From contig CAZODI010000017.1 in assembly GCA_964578535.1 (NCBI GenBank), positions 1 to 64,000 on the forward strand: a stretch of DNA of 64,000 nucleotides, given 5' to 3'. Source of the DNA: PHBD01 sp964578535 (lineage in GTDB: Bacteria > Desulfobacterota > Syntrophia > Syntrophales > PHBD01). Below the pieces are notes generated by a model that was given only the letters and a program-made list of their open reading frames with translations, did no database searches and was not told the DNA's origin. Of the stretch, positions 1 through 8,385 are shown piece by piece. The number at the start of each line of letters is the position of its first letter. Position 1 is the first letter of the stretch. Both the position numbers and the translations under genes were made by a program.

Positions 1-237
1 GCTCCGGAAGAGGATCTCCCCCATCCAGATGAAAAAGGGCAGGGCCATCATGGTCGAGCCGCTCGTGTTGTTCCAGGCGACGTTGGCAATGATGGAGCCG
101 AAGGACACGTCGCTGAAAAAGAAGAAGCCGCCAATGCCGACAAGGAACAGGGAGATGCCGATCCAGACGGATCCCCCCAGGAAGAGGATGAGGAGCCCGA
201 TGATCGTTGCCGAAACGGGTCCGAGGTCAGGTTGCAT
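1..237 (-). CDS. dctM: TRAP transporter large permease (DctM), 5' part only
   Basis: This is the first 79 codons of a gene that runs off the left edge of the window. The reading frame is open from the ATG at 237 to base 1. The peptide starts MQPDLGPVSATIIGLLILF. It then has a second hydrophobic segment and a WNNTSGSTMMALPFFIWMGE stretch, which is typical of the N terminus of the 12-TM DctM subunit that forms the translocation pathway of TRAP (sodium-coupled, binding-protein-dependent) transporters. It lies directly downstream of dctQ and dctP on the same strand, the usual P-Q-M order. The substrate cannot be told from this fragment. Confidence 0.85.
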   Translation of the reverse strand, partial: MQPDLGPVSATIIGLLILFLGGSVWIGISLFLVGIGGFFFFSDVSFGSIIANVAWNNTSGSTMMALPFFIWMGEILFRS

Positions 238-323
238 TCGTTTTCACTCCGCGGCGGGAAACCGCCCTTCCATGCGAAAAACCCGCGTCCCTGCTTCGCG
301 GGATCCGGGAAGCGGGGACCGTG

Positions 324-860
324 CTACCGGCCGAGATCGTCGGCCTCCTCCAGGATCCGGATCCCCTCCGTTTCCTGCCTCAAAAGGGCGACACCCTTCA
401 GGAACTCCGCCAGGAACTGCAGGGTCATGAGCGCCGATCCGAGGGGCAGGAAGGCCTGGGGGATCGCCAGGTACGTCTCCGAGATCTGCATCGACCGGGA
501 CTCGTTGACGACGGAGTCCCAGAAGAAATCCCACGTGTAGGATGTCAGGGCCGCGCAGAACAGGAAGCCCACGACGAAGCAGGCCATGTTGAAGAGGATG
601 TGTGCCCGGCCCTTGAGGACATGGGGAAGGAACATCATCCGGATATGCCCACGCTCGCGGAGCGTGTAGGCGAGGCCTGTGAAGGTCAGCATGGCCATCA
701 GGTAACCCGAGTATTCGTCGGTGATGTAGAGGGTTCCCGAGAAAAAGCTCCGGACGACGATCTCACCGATGACCAGGAGCAGGGCCAGCACCATCAGGAT
801 GCCCGCCAGCCAGCCGCCGGCGCCGGAGAGGCCGTCCAGGAAACGGATCCATGTTTTCAA
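324..860 (-). CDS. dctQ: TRAP transporter small permease (DctQ)
   Basis: This 178-residue protein has about four hydrophobic segments, near residues 16-37, 50-66, 88-108 and 132-155. That matches the four-helix small membrane subunit of TRAP transporters. It would pair with DctM (downstream, 86 bases away) and receive substrate from the periplasmic protein DctP (upstream). The family call rests on topology, length and position between dctP and dctM. Known DctQ proteins are poorly conserved, and the substrate is unknown. Confidence 0.85.
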   Translation of the reverse strand: MKTWIRFLDGLSGAGGWLAGILMVLALLLVIGEIVVRSFFSGTLYITDEYSGYLMAMLTFTGLAYTLRERGHIRMMFLPHVLKGRAHILFNMACFVVGFLFCAALTSYTWDFFWDSVVNESRSMQISETYLAIPQAFLPLGSALMTLQFLAEFLKGVALLRQETEGIRILEEADDLGR

Positions 861-910
861 CTGCGTTTCTCCGAGAGGAAGTAGGGGGATTCACGGACAG
901 GAACAGCAGT

Positions 911-954
911 AAAAAGGCCGGGGGACCGCGGGATCGATCCCGGGCGCCCCCGGC
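911..954 (-). terminator. terminator-like hairpin between dctP and dctQ
   Basis: Read on the minus strand just after the dctP stop, a GC-rich inverted repeat (outer arms GCCGGGGG and CCCCCGGC, inner palindrome CGGGATCGATCCCG) is followed by CTTTTT. This has the form of an intrinsic terminator. Because dctQ and dctM follow on the same strand, it probably acts as a partial terminator or 3' stabiliser, giving more binding protein than permease. Confidence 0.7.
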
Positions 955-977
955 TCCAACCTGTCACAACGCTTTCC

Positions 978-1969
978 TTACCGCTTCACCTTCTTCATGA
1001 AATCGGCATAAATCTTCCTGGCGTCCGGCGGAGCAGTCTTCAGCCAGTCGGCCCGGATGCCTTCCGTGATCTTCTCGAGCTCGGCGATCTGCTTCGCCGT
1101 GGGCTTCACCGTCTGGATGCCGTTTTTGTTGCTGATGGCCTCCATGTCCTTGTCCCACTTCTTCACGCGGGCCCACATGGCGGTTTCCATTTCCTTGCCG
1201 GCCTTGACGAGGGCGTCCTGCTGGGCCTTCGGAAGCTTCTGGAAGGCCTTGAGGTTCACAGTGACCATGTTGGTGGCGATGGTGATGTTGAGGGGCTCGA
1301 AGTACTTCAACACCTCCCAGAACTTGCCGTCCACGGCCGTGGGCGTCGAGGTCATGACCGAGTCGATCACGCCGGTCTGCAGCGACGTGTAGACCTCGCT
1401 GAAGGGGAGGGCCAGGGGGTGGCTCCGACGGCCTCCATCACGAGGGCGCCGTTCTTGTCGTAGGTTCTCACTTTAAGCCCCTTCATGTCGGCGAGGCTCG
1501 TCACCTTCTTCTTGGTCCAGAGGCCCGCACCCGGCCAGGGGGCGATGTAGAGGATCTTCTGGTTCCACTTCTGGGCGGCCTTGTCGAAATAGGGCCGGGA
1601 GACGTTCAGCAGGAGGTGAAGCTCGTCGAAGTTGCGGACGAGAAAAGGAAGGGTCACGATCTGGAAGACCTTTTCATCGCCGGCCACGCCGCTGATGAGC
1701 ATGTCGGAGACGGGGACCAGGCCGTCACGGACGACCTTCAGGAGTTCCGGGCCCTTGTATCCCAGGGCGCCGCCGGTCTGAACCATCAGTTCCAGTTGCC
1801 CGTTTGTGGCGGTCTTCACCTTGGCGGCGAACTCGGTCAGTCCGACGCTGTGCTCGTTCTTCGGGGGCCATACGGAATTGGCGTTCCACTGGGTCTTGGC
1901 CAGGCAGGGCGAGGCAAGGAAGGCCGCAGCGACAACCATGACAAACAGCAGGGTCCAGGTCTTCTTCAT
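978..1969 (-). pseudogene. dctP: TRAP transporter substrate-binding protein DctP, single-base frameshift
   Basis: Two adjacent frames together make one DctP-family periplasmic solute-binding protein. The N-terminal part (from ATG 1969, signal peptide MKKTWTLLFVMVVAAAFLA) reads well to about MEAVGATP. The C-terminal part resumes with LALPFSEVYTSLQTGVIDS in the other frame. The break falls at the G5 run 1415-1419 (C5 on the coding strand). Adding one base there restores a continuous reading frame of 331 codons, a normal DctP length. The gene has a strong promoter and a good ribosome site (AAGGAAAGGAG). Either a homopolymer sequencing/assembly error or a real inactivating mutation is possible. 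I favour an error, given the draft nature of the scaffold. Confidence 0.85.
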
Positions 1970-2047
1970 CAATCCGTTCTCCTTTCCTTGGTTTGATATG
2001 GGTGGGTGTGCATCCGGGGCGTTCGGCTCCAGCGGCAAACGGGGCCG

Positions 2048-2076
2048 ATTATAGACCCTCGATCCGGTCAAAGCAA
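2048..2076 (-). promoter_or_regulatory. sigma-70-type promoter of the TRAP operon
   Basis: On the minus strand, TTGCTT (complement of 2071-2076), a 17-base spacer and a perfect TATAAT (complement of 2048-2053) lie about 80 bases upstream of the dctP ATG. Transcription would start near 2041 and cover dctP, dctQ and dctM. Confidence 0.75.
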
Positions 2077-2170
2077 GCCCATTTGAAAAAATTTTCTCCC
2101 ATAAAAACATATCGTTGCATGTTTCTTGCGTTCGTTTTGGGTTTCCCGGCCGGCCGTCTCGGGAATCCGT

Positions 2171-2803
2171 TTATCGGCCGCCTTCCCGGAGCCGCGTCCG
2201 TTGCGTGGGTCTGCCGGTGGTCCGAGGGAACTCCCCCAGGAGCTCCTCCACCAGAGTGGGCGCATCCCGGACCGTCTCCCCACAGGATCCTTCGCTCGTG
2301 ACTTCGCCGCGCCATGCCGGTGCGTCCCCCGCCATGGCCGTGAAGACGAGGATGCCGATTTTCCTGGAGAACCGGGTTTCGGAGAAGGAGCCCTTGATAT
2401 AGAGCCGTTCATCCATTGGATCCCCTCCCGGCCCGGCGGCGGTCTCGACCCGGACAGGGAGGCATTCATAGGAAACGGCCAGGGTGATCTCCGGCCGGGT
2501 CTCGTCGCGGACGTACCCCCGGTTCGTGAGGATGCGCGTCGCGCTGTCGATCAATGCCCGTTCCACCGCCACGTACTCGACGCCTTGCGGCAGGACGCGG
2601 AATCGGGCCGGCCCGTCAGGGATTCCGCCCCCGGAGGTCCGGACGCGGACGGACATGGCCAGCGTTTCGGACGGCTCGGCGGCCGTAACAGGCGCCGCGG
2701 GCGGGAAGAAGAGGCCGGAGGCGGTCAGCAGAAGGACAAGGCGGACGGCGAGAGAGCCTTTTTCCGGTGCGGTCTTCTTCACCCGGGGAATGATTGTCTT
2801 CAC
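2171..2803 (-). CDS. hypothetical secreted protein (possibly DUF4136-like)
   Basis: A 210-residue protein starting at GTG 2803. That start is chosen because it is preceded by GAGGAGGGGA at good spacing, while the frame stays open far upstream as a shadow of the MFS gene. Residues about 18-42 form a signal peptide ending in AAPVTAAEP. The mature part has alternating strand-like patterns, for example a segment ITLAVSYECLPVRVE and a later GKIGILVFTAMAG-like strand. This loosely resembles the DUF4136 group of small envelope proteins. No catalytic motif is visible. It follows the MFS gene by 17 bases and is probably co-transcribed. The function is unknown. Confidence 0.6.
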   Translation of the reverse strand: MKTIIPRVKKTAPEKGSLAVRLVLLLTASGLFFPPAAPVTAAEPSETLAMSVRVRTSGGGIPDGPARFRVLPQGVEYVAVERALIDSATRILTNRGYVRDETRPEITLAVSYECLPVRVETAAGPGGDPMDERLYIKGSFSETRFSRKIGILVFTAMAGDAPAWRGEVTSEGSCGETVRDAPTLVEELLGEFPRTTGRPTQRTRLREGGR

Positions 2804-2820
2804 GGGGCGGTCCCCTCCTC

Positions 2821-4128
2821 TCATCTCTTTTCCTCGTCCACGAACAGAAGCAGCGTCCCGCCGGCCAGGAAGAGAAGGGCCACTGACAGGATGCCGATCC
2901 GGGAGGCCACCGGACCCTCGAAGCCCGCGGCCCGGGCGGCCAGGCCCGACAGGCCGACAAGGGCGGGGCCGAAAATTACGGAGAACTTCCCCACCATATT
3001 GAAGAACCCGAAAAATTCGGCGGGCCGGTCCGGGGGGATGATCCGGGCATAGAACGACCGGCTCAGGGCCTGGATTCCTCCCTGGACGAGTCCGATGGCC
3101 GCCGCCATGACGAAGAAGTCCTCCCGGGTCCGCATCAGGCTGCCCCCGATGGTGACGAGGAGATAGACGCCGACGGCCAGCAGGATGGCCCTCTTCGTGC
3201 CGATGCGGTCTCCCAGGCGGCCGAAGGCCAGGGCGGCCGGGAAGCCGATGAACTGGACCATCAGGAGGGCCAGGATCAGGTCCTTCGAGGCGAAGCCCAG
3301 GGAAAGCCCGTAGTCCACGGCCATCCGGATGATGGTGTCCACACCGTCGATGTAGAACCAGTAGGCCAGGAGAAAGAGGAGAATCGTCGGATAGCGGCGG
3401 ATGCCCCGGAGCGTGCCGGTGAGATTTTTCCAGCCTTCCCGGAACATGACGCCGATGGAGATCCGCTCTTTCCCGGCAGGCTCCCGGACCCAGAGAAACA
3501 GCGGGATCGAGAAGACGAGCCACCAGATTCCCACGGTGACGAAGGAGGCCCGAACCGCCTGGAGCGGATCGGCCAGTCCGAACCGGGCCGGGTCGAGGGT
3601 CATCCAGATGTTGACGGCCAGGAGGATCCCGCCGCCTAAGTAGCCCAGGGCGTACCCGAGGGCGGAGACGCGGTCCATGTCCTTTCGGCCCGCGACCAGG
3701 AGGAGCAGGGCGTCGTAAAAGACGTTCCCGCCGGCGAAGCCGACGAGGGACAATCCGTAGAGAATCGCCGCGGCGGGCCACTGGCCCGCCTGGACAAGGG
3801 ACAGGCAGGCCGTGGTGAGGGCGCCCAGGCCCAGGAAGAACAGGAGAAAGCGTCTGCGGGAGCGTCCCCGGTCGGCGGCGGCCCCCAGGAGGGGAAACAG
3901 GAACGCCGCGAGGAGGCCGGCGGCCGCATTGGTGAATCCCAGGCGGGCCGTGCTGACGACCGGGTCCGCCCCGGCGCAGCAGAACTCCTTGAAGAAGACC
4001 GGCAGGAAGCCGGCCATGACGGTGGTGGCATAGGCCGAATTCGCCCAGTCATAGAAGGCCCAGGAAAGGACGGAGCGGCGTCCCTGCGGTAAGGGCTGCG
4101 GGTTTTTCATGTTTTCGGATTCATTCAT
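2821..4128 (-). CDS. UMF1-family MFS transporter
   Basis: A 435-residue, roughly 12-TM membrane protein. Near residue 20 it has the signature SWAFYDWANSAYATTV, diagnostic of the UMF1 group of the major facilitator superfamily, related to the fungal vacuolar effluxer Atg22. It ends in a short charged tail (FVDEEKR). Members are usually annotated as permeases of unknown substrate, and nothing here narrows it further. It shares a short divergent upstream region with the gene at 4218 and likely leads a two-gene unit with the secreted protein at 2171-2803. Confidence 0.85.
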   Translation of the reverse strand: MNESENMKNPQPLPQGRRSVLSWAFYDWANSAYATTVMAGFLPVFFKEFCCAGADPVVSTARLGFTNAAAGLLAAFLFPLLGAAADRGRSRRRFLLFFLGLGALTTACLSLVQAGQWPAAAILYGLSLVGFAGGNVFYDALLLLVAGRKDMDRVSALGYALGYLGGGILLAVNIWMTLDPARFGLADPLQAVRASFVTVGIWWLVFSIPLFLWVREPAGKERISIGVMFREGWKNLTGTLRGIRRYPTILLFLLAYWFYIDGVDTIIRMAVDYGLSLGFASKDLILALLMVQFIGFPAALAFGRLGDRIGTKRAILLAVGVYLLVTIGGSLMRTREDFFVMAAAIGLVQGGIQALSRSFYARIIPPDRPAEFFGFFNMVGKFSVIFGPALVGLSGLAARAAGFEGPVASRIGILSVALLFLAGGTLLLFVDEEKR

Positions 4129-4217
4129 GATGAAAGGGGTTTACGGGGTCGAAGGGCGGGTGTATGATCCCGACGTTTCGTGATCCATAGCCTTTTTCCC
4201 GGGGATTGCCAAGCATT

Positions 4218-5003
4218 ATGCCGCCGCTCCTGATGGATTCCGTCCATGCCCTCCTGGAGCGCCTCCGTGCGCGGTCGGGCGGAATCGTCCGCTTCGAGGA
4301 GCGGGAGAATCATCCCGTTCAGGCCACGGTGTCCATGGCCGGCCGGGGCGAGACGGCCCACCGCATCGTCTACCGGAAATCCCATGACGACGGGATCAAC
4401 CATGCCGTCGCCGGCGGCTGCGCCCACATCCTCCGCCTCTTTGAAGCGCCGGAAGGGGAGCGTTTCGTTCCCGTCTCCAGCCGGCGGACGCTGATGACCT
4501 TCCTCATGGAGGAGGAAGAGGACCTGCGGCGCCTCTCCTACGTCTTCGGCCGGGAGAAGATCCGCGACATGGCGGTGATATGGTACGAGGGGGCGGTGTT
4601 TCAGCTCACGCGGATGCCCCCCGACATCATGGTGGAGAAGGGGCTCTACGACACGCTGCCGGAGCTGCGCCCGGTCCAGGCCCGGATGCTGCGCCAGCAG
4701 TGGCGCTCCGCCATCAACGTGCTCACCCCGGATGCCCGGCAATACATGCCGAAGCGGATCCACTTCGCCGCCAACGTGATGAACTTCGCCTTCTTCAAGA
4801 TTCTCGAGGACCACCTCCGTCTCGACTGGACGGCCCCCTACATGAAGACGATCTTTCTCTTCGACGGCGGCGAGCTGGCGGAAATCACCCGGCGGGAATA
4901 CGGCGAGGGTCATGCCGGCGACCGGGCCATGATCGACCGTTGGGCGTCGAAGGTGGGCCTGGAGGGATGGTTCGAGTGGATCCCCTGGCGGGAGAGGCCC
5001 TGA
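4218..5003 (+). CDS. conserved hypothetical protein next to MoxR
   Basis: A soluble-looking protein of about 261 residues with no signal peptide or membrane segment. ATG 4218 is preferred because GGGGA lies about 12 bases upstream; ATG 4233 is an alternative. I do not recognise the family. Visible features are a charged EEEEEDLRRLSYVFGREK stretch and a middle region rich in Arg and Gln (RPVQARMLRQQWRSA), with no obvious catalytic motif. It lies 100 bases before a MoxR ATPase and CoxE-like VWA protein on the same strand, so it could be a partner or client of that chaperone-like pair. That is a guess from position only. Confidence 0.65.
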   Translation: MPPLLMDSVHALLERLRARSGGIVRFEERENHPVQATVSMAGRGETAHRIVYRKSHDDGINHAVAGGCAHILRLFEAPEGERFVPVSSRRTLMTFLMEEEEDLRRLSYVFGREKIRDMAVIWYEGAVFQLTRMPPDIMVEKGLYDTLPELRPVQARMLRQQWRSAINVLTPDARQYMPKRIHFAANVMNFAFFKILEDHLRLDWTAPYMKTIFLFDGGELAEITRREYGEGHAGDRAMIDRWASKVGLEGWFEWIPWRERP

Positions 5004-5103
5004 GTGGCGCCTTATGGCCGGTCTCAAATCAGGGTGGCTTTTTCCCCCGAATTCGCATACAGGGAAGGCCGGTTAAGTGTAAAAAGCAGAGAAGGAGCCG
5101 TTT

Positions 5104-5946
5104 ATGAAAGAGAATAATTCCGTTTTCCGCGGGGCGTCCCGCTACGTCCTCGACGACGAGCTGGCCAAGATCGTCAACGTCTCCATGGCCCTGGAGATGC
5201 CCCTCCTCCTCAAGGGGGAGCCCGGCACGGGCAAGACCATGCTGGCCCACGCCATCTCCGAGGCCCTGAACATGCCGCTGATCATCCTCAACGTCAAGTC
5301 GAGCATGAAGCTGGTGGACGCCCTCTACCAGTACGACACGCTGACCCGCCTCAACGACAGCCGCTTCGGCGACTCGAAACGGGACGTCAGCAACATCGAG
5401 GAGTACATCCGCATGGGCAAGATCGGCCAGGCCTTCACGGCGGACGTCCGGACGGTGCTGCTCATCGACGAGATCGACAAGGCCGACACGGATTTTCAGG
5501 ACGACATGCTGGACGTCCTCGACCAGATGCAGTTCGACATCATCGAGGTCGACAAGACGATCACGGCCCGGAACCGCCCGGTCATCATCATCACATCCAA
5601 CGCCAAGAAGGACCTCTCGGACCCCTTCCTGGGACGGTGCAACTTCCACCACATCGCCTTCCCGGATCCGGACATGATGCGCCTCATCCTGGACGTCCAC
5701 TTCCCGAACCTGAACCGGGAGCTGGCGGACGTGTGCATCGCCACGTTCTACCGCCTGCGCGAGTTCACGGGAATCGAGAAGCGGCCCGCCACGCGGGAGC
5801 TGATCAACTGGATCCGCGCCGTCAAGGCCGACCCGGACTTCAAGGTGTCGTCCCTGAAGCAGGGCGGCGTGCCTTACCTGGGGGTCCTCTTCAAGAAGAG
5901 CCTGGACCTGGAGAACGCAGGCCGGCAGCTCCGGATGCGCGCATAG
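5104..5946 (+). CDS. MoxR-family AAA+ ATPase
   Basis: A 280-residue ATPase with Walker A GEPGTGKT (residues 38-45), Walker B VLLIDEID (118-125) and a sensor-1 like IIITSNAKKDL near residue 160. Length and motifs fit MoxR proteins. These act with VWA-domain partners as metallo-enzyme maturation or protein-remodelling chaperones. The start has a strong ribosome site (GAAGGAG). The VWA gene follows after 10 bases, the usual MoxR-VWA arrangement, so the two very likely form a complex. The client protein is not evident. Confidence 0.92.
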   Translation: MKENNSVFRGASRYVLDDELAKIVNVSMALEMPLLLKGEPGTGKTMLAHAISEALNMPLIILNVKSSMKLVDALYQYDTLTRLNDSRFGDSKRDVSNIEEYIRMGKIGQAFTADVRTVLLIDEIDKADTDFQDDMLDVLDQMQFDIIEVDKTITARNRPVIIITSNAKKDLSDPFLGRCNFHHIAFPDPDMMRLILDVHFPNLNRELADVCIATFYRLREFTGIEKRPATRELINWIRAVKADPDFKVSSLKQGGVPYLGVLFKKSLDLENAGRQLRMRA

Positions 5947-5956
5947 GGAGCAGGAC

Positions 5957-7119
5957 GTGTTCGTTGAATTCTTCTATACCCTCCGTGACCGGGGTGTTCC
6001 CGTAAAGCCCACGTCCTTTCTGAAACTCCAGAAGGCGCTGGGGATGGGGCTCATCTGCTCCGTGGAGGACTTCTACACCGCCGCCCGGTCGATTCTGGTG
6101 AAGAGCGAGCGGTACTTCGACACCTATGACCAGGTGTTCGCCCACCATTTCCGCGGAGTGGTCCTGCAGGAGCCGGAGGACGAGGAGCTGTCCGAGATGG
6201 CCCGGGCCCTCCTGGAGCAGTGGCTGAAGAGCCCCGAGGACGTCGCGGCGGCCCTGGGCATCGAACAGGAGAAGCTGGCGGAGATGACGCCGGAGGAGCT
6301 GATCCGGTACTTCTTCGACCGCCTCAAGGAGCAGACGGAGGCCCACCACGGAGGCAACCGGTGGATCGGCACGAAGGGGACGTCGCCGGTGGGCCACTCC
6401 GGGGACCACCCGGGAGGGATGCGGGTGGGCGGGCGCTCGCGGAACAAGTCGGCCATCAAGGTGGCCATGGAGCGGCGCTACCGGGACTACTCCCAGGAAG
6501 GCCCCCTGACGGAGAGTCAGATCGGCGAGGCCCTGAAGAAACTGCGCCGGATGACCCCGGCGGGCCCCCGGGACGTGGTGAACGTCGACAAGACCATCTA
6601 CGAGACGATACGCAACGGCGGGGAGATCGACATCATCTTCGACCGCCGCCTCAAAGACCGCCTCAAGATCATCCTCATGATCGACAACGGCGGCTGGTCC
6701 ATGGATCCCTATGTGGCCATCGTCCAGACCCTCTTCAACTATGCCCGTAGCCAGTTCAAGGACTTGAACATCTACTACTTCCACAACACGATCTACAGCC
6801 GGGTATTTCAGGATCCCCAGCGCCACCGGAAACCGGAGCGCCTGGAGGAGTTCATCCGGAAGGATCCGGAGACCCGCCTGATCTTCGTAGGCGACGCCAG
6901 CATGGCCCCCTACGAGCTGATGCATGTCAACGGCTCCATCTACATCGACCAGAGGGAGCACCAGGCCAGCATCGACCGGCTGAAGTTCCTCGCCCGGACC
7001 TTCCGGCACTCCGTGTGGTTGAATCCCCAGACCGAGGACGAGTGGGGCTATACCTGGACCGTCGGGGTCATCCGCCAGGTCTTTCCCATGTTCGAGCTGT
7101 CACTGGATGGGCTGGATAA
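5957..7119 (+). CDS. CoxE-like VWA-domain protein, 3' end lost in gap
   Basis: About 387 residues are visible from GTG 5957 (ribosome site AGGGAG). The final residues fall in the N gap. The N-terminal region, including FVEFFYTLRDRGVPVKPTSF, matches CoxE-like proteins that pair with MoxR ATPases. A VWA domain begins near residue 236. Its metal-site motif is DNGGWS (243-248) in place of the usual DxSxS, so metal binding may differ. The reading is near its expected end at the gap (PMFELSLDGL is a typical last segment), so only a few residues are probably missing. It forms an operon with the upstream MoxR gene. Confidence 0.85.
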
Positions 7120-7219
7120 NNNNNNNNNNNNNNNNNNNNNNNNNNNNNNNNNNNNNNNNNNNNNNNNNNNNNNNNNNNNNNNNNNNNNNNNNNNNNNNNN
7201 NNNNNNNNNNNNNNNNNNN
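7120..7219. other. scaffold gap of 100 N
   Basis: A run of exactly 100 N, so the size is a placeholder. The left side is inside the VWA gene and the right side begins inside a tandem repeat array. The repeat is the likely cause of the break. No flanking duplicate is seen here, unlike the two other gaps in the window. Confidence 0.99.
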
Positions 7220-7220
7220 A

Positions 7221-7520
7221 AAGTACGCCTCGAGGCTGGGAATTTCGGGGGCCTTGCATCCGACCCGTTTTGAACAGCCCTTATCCTGATCGGAGTACGA
7301 CTCATGGCCCAGGATTTCGGGCGCCTCGCATCCGGGCATTTTTGAACGGCCCTTATCCCGATCGGAGTACGCCTCATTCCTCAGGATTTGCACGCCTTGC
7401 CTGCGGGCTTTTTTCGAGGTCGTCTGAACGCTCGCTCTGCTTTCCGTAAAGGTATTGACAAAGTACGCCTCGATGCTGGGAATTTCGGGCGCCTTGCATC
7501 CGGGCATTTTTGAACGGCCC
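7221..7520. repeat. tandem array of a dispersed repeat, four units
   Basis: Four related units of about 58-63 bases start at 7221, 7294, 7366 and 7461. They share the core AGTACGCCTC, then GGGCGCCTTGCATCCGGGCA, then TTTTTGAACGGCCC. The first three are spaced 73 and 72 bases apart and joined by a TTATCC(C/T)GATCGG linker. Units 1 and 4 are nearly identical over 60 bases. A further copy lies at 51463-51520. The array starts at the edge of the gap, so more units may be missing. It does not look coding, although one minus-strand frame stays open through it. Confidence 0.85.
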
Positions 7521-7616
7521 GTCTCATGATTCCGAAAGGGGTGTTCCAATTGCTCCTCTGGAAACCCCCGGTCGCGCCCCCGCGGACGTTGGTCCGGGAG
7601 GGGGGACTTCCCGGAG

Positions 7617-7756
7617 CGCGAATAGCGGCTTTTTCGGGCGACCCTGCCGTCGCAGCGCAGCGCCCGCAACGTCATCTGTCTCTGCGCCGTCCGGCACGAG
7701 TTATGACTTTGCAGCGACGCGAGACGATGCAGGGTCGAAAAACGCTTCTGAGCGCG
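7617..7756. repeat. imperfect inverted repeat of about 140 bases
   Basis: The left arm (about 7617-7652, containing TTTTTCGGGCGACCCTGC) is the imperfect reverse complement of the right arm (about 7714-7756, containing GCAGGGTCGAAAAACGCTT). About 60 bases lie between. The segment between the repeat array and the isochorismatase-like gene holds no gene. The structure resembles a small non-autonomous element, or a stable hairpin that could end transcription from both sides. Confidence 0.55.
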
Positions 7757-7776
7757 GGGGAAGTCTCCTCGTGTTT

Positions 7777-8310
7777 CTATTTGATCAGCTTGAAGAGTTC
7801 CTTCGCCTTCGGGTGGGCTGCCGTCTCCAGCAGTTCGAACAGGATCATCTCGGTGCTCGCCGGGATGGCTCCCTCGGCGGTCATCCGGCCGATGCCGATC
7901 TCCCGGTTGGCCGCGCTCCGGGACGATACGGCGTCGGCGGCCAGGTGGACCTCGAATCCCGCCTCCAGCAGGTCTATGCAGGTCTGGTAGACGCACACAT
8001 GGGCCTCGATCCCCATAAGGATCAGCTGTTCCCGGCCGGCGGCCTTGAGCGCCGCGGCGAACGGCTCGTGGCGCCAGCAGCTGAAGGACTCCTTCACGAT
8101 GGGCGCGACGTCCGGCAGGAGCTCCAGGATCTCGGGCACCGTCCCGCCGATCTTCACCTGCTCGGTGAGCATGACGGGGATTCCCAGCATCCGGGTTCCC
8201 TGGATGAGCTTCCGGCAGTTCCGGAGGAGGAATTCCCGGTCGTCCATAACGCGGTAGAGGTTTCCCTGGATGTCGATGGCGACCAGGATCGCCCTGTCGA
8301 TCTTCAGCAT
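7777..8310 (-). CDS. isochorismatase-family cysteine hydrolase
   Basis: A 177-residue protein with the family's catalytic triad: Asp13 in AIDIQGNL, Lys73 in VKESFSCW and Cys106 in GIEAHVCVYQT. The fold covers isochorismatases, nicotinamidases and YcaC-like amidohydrolases. The sequence is closest in style to the short YcaC/isochorismatase-related hydrolases with no assigned substrate. It stands 75 bases downstream of the HMG-CoA lyase gene on the same strand, so they may be co-transcribed, but a functional link is not clear. Confidence 0.9.
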   Translation of the reverse strand: MLKIDRAILVAIDIQGNLYRVMDDREFLLRNCRKLIQGTRMLGIPVMLTEQVKIGGTVPEILELLPDVAPIVKESFSCWRHEPFAAALKAAGREQLILMGIEAHVCVYQTCIDLLEAGFEVHLAADAVSSRSAANREIGIGRMTAEGAIPASTEMILFELLETAAHPKAKELFKLIK

Positions 8311-8385
8311 GGCTTGTTGTCTCCCTTGTTTAAAGAAGGTTTCGGGAATCGTACCGCTCCGGGATGGGTCCGCCGGGGCGCGCGG

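Noticed and set aside
7221..7520. Possible CRISPR array
   Set aside because: Units are about 60 bases, diverged from each other, with short similar linkers rather than unique spacers; no cas genes; a related copy exists elsewhere as a palindromic element.
7100..7996. Long open frame on the minus strand through the repeat array and gap
   Set aside because: It crosses the N gap and non-coding repeats and overlaps the isochorismatase gene; no family pattern.
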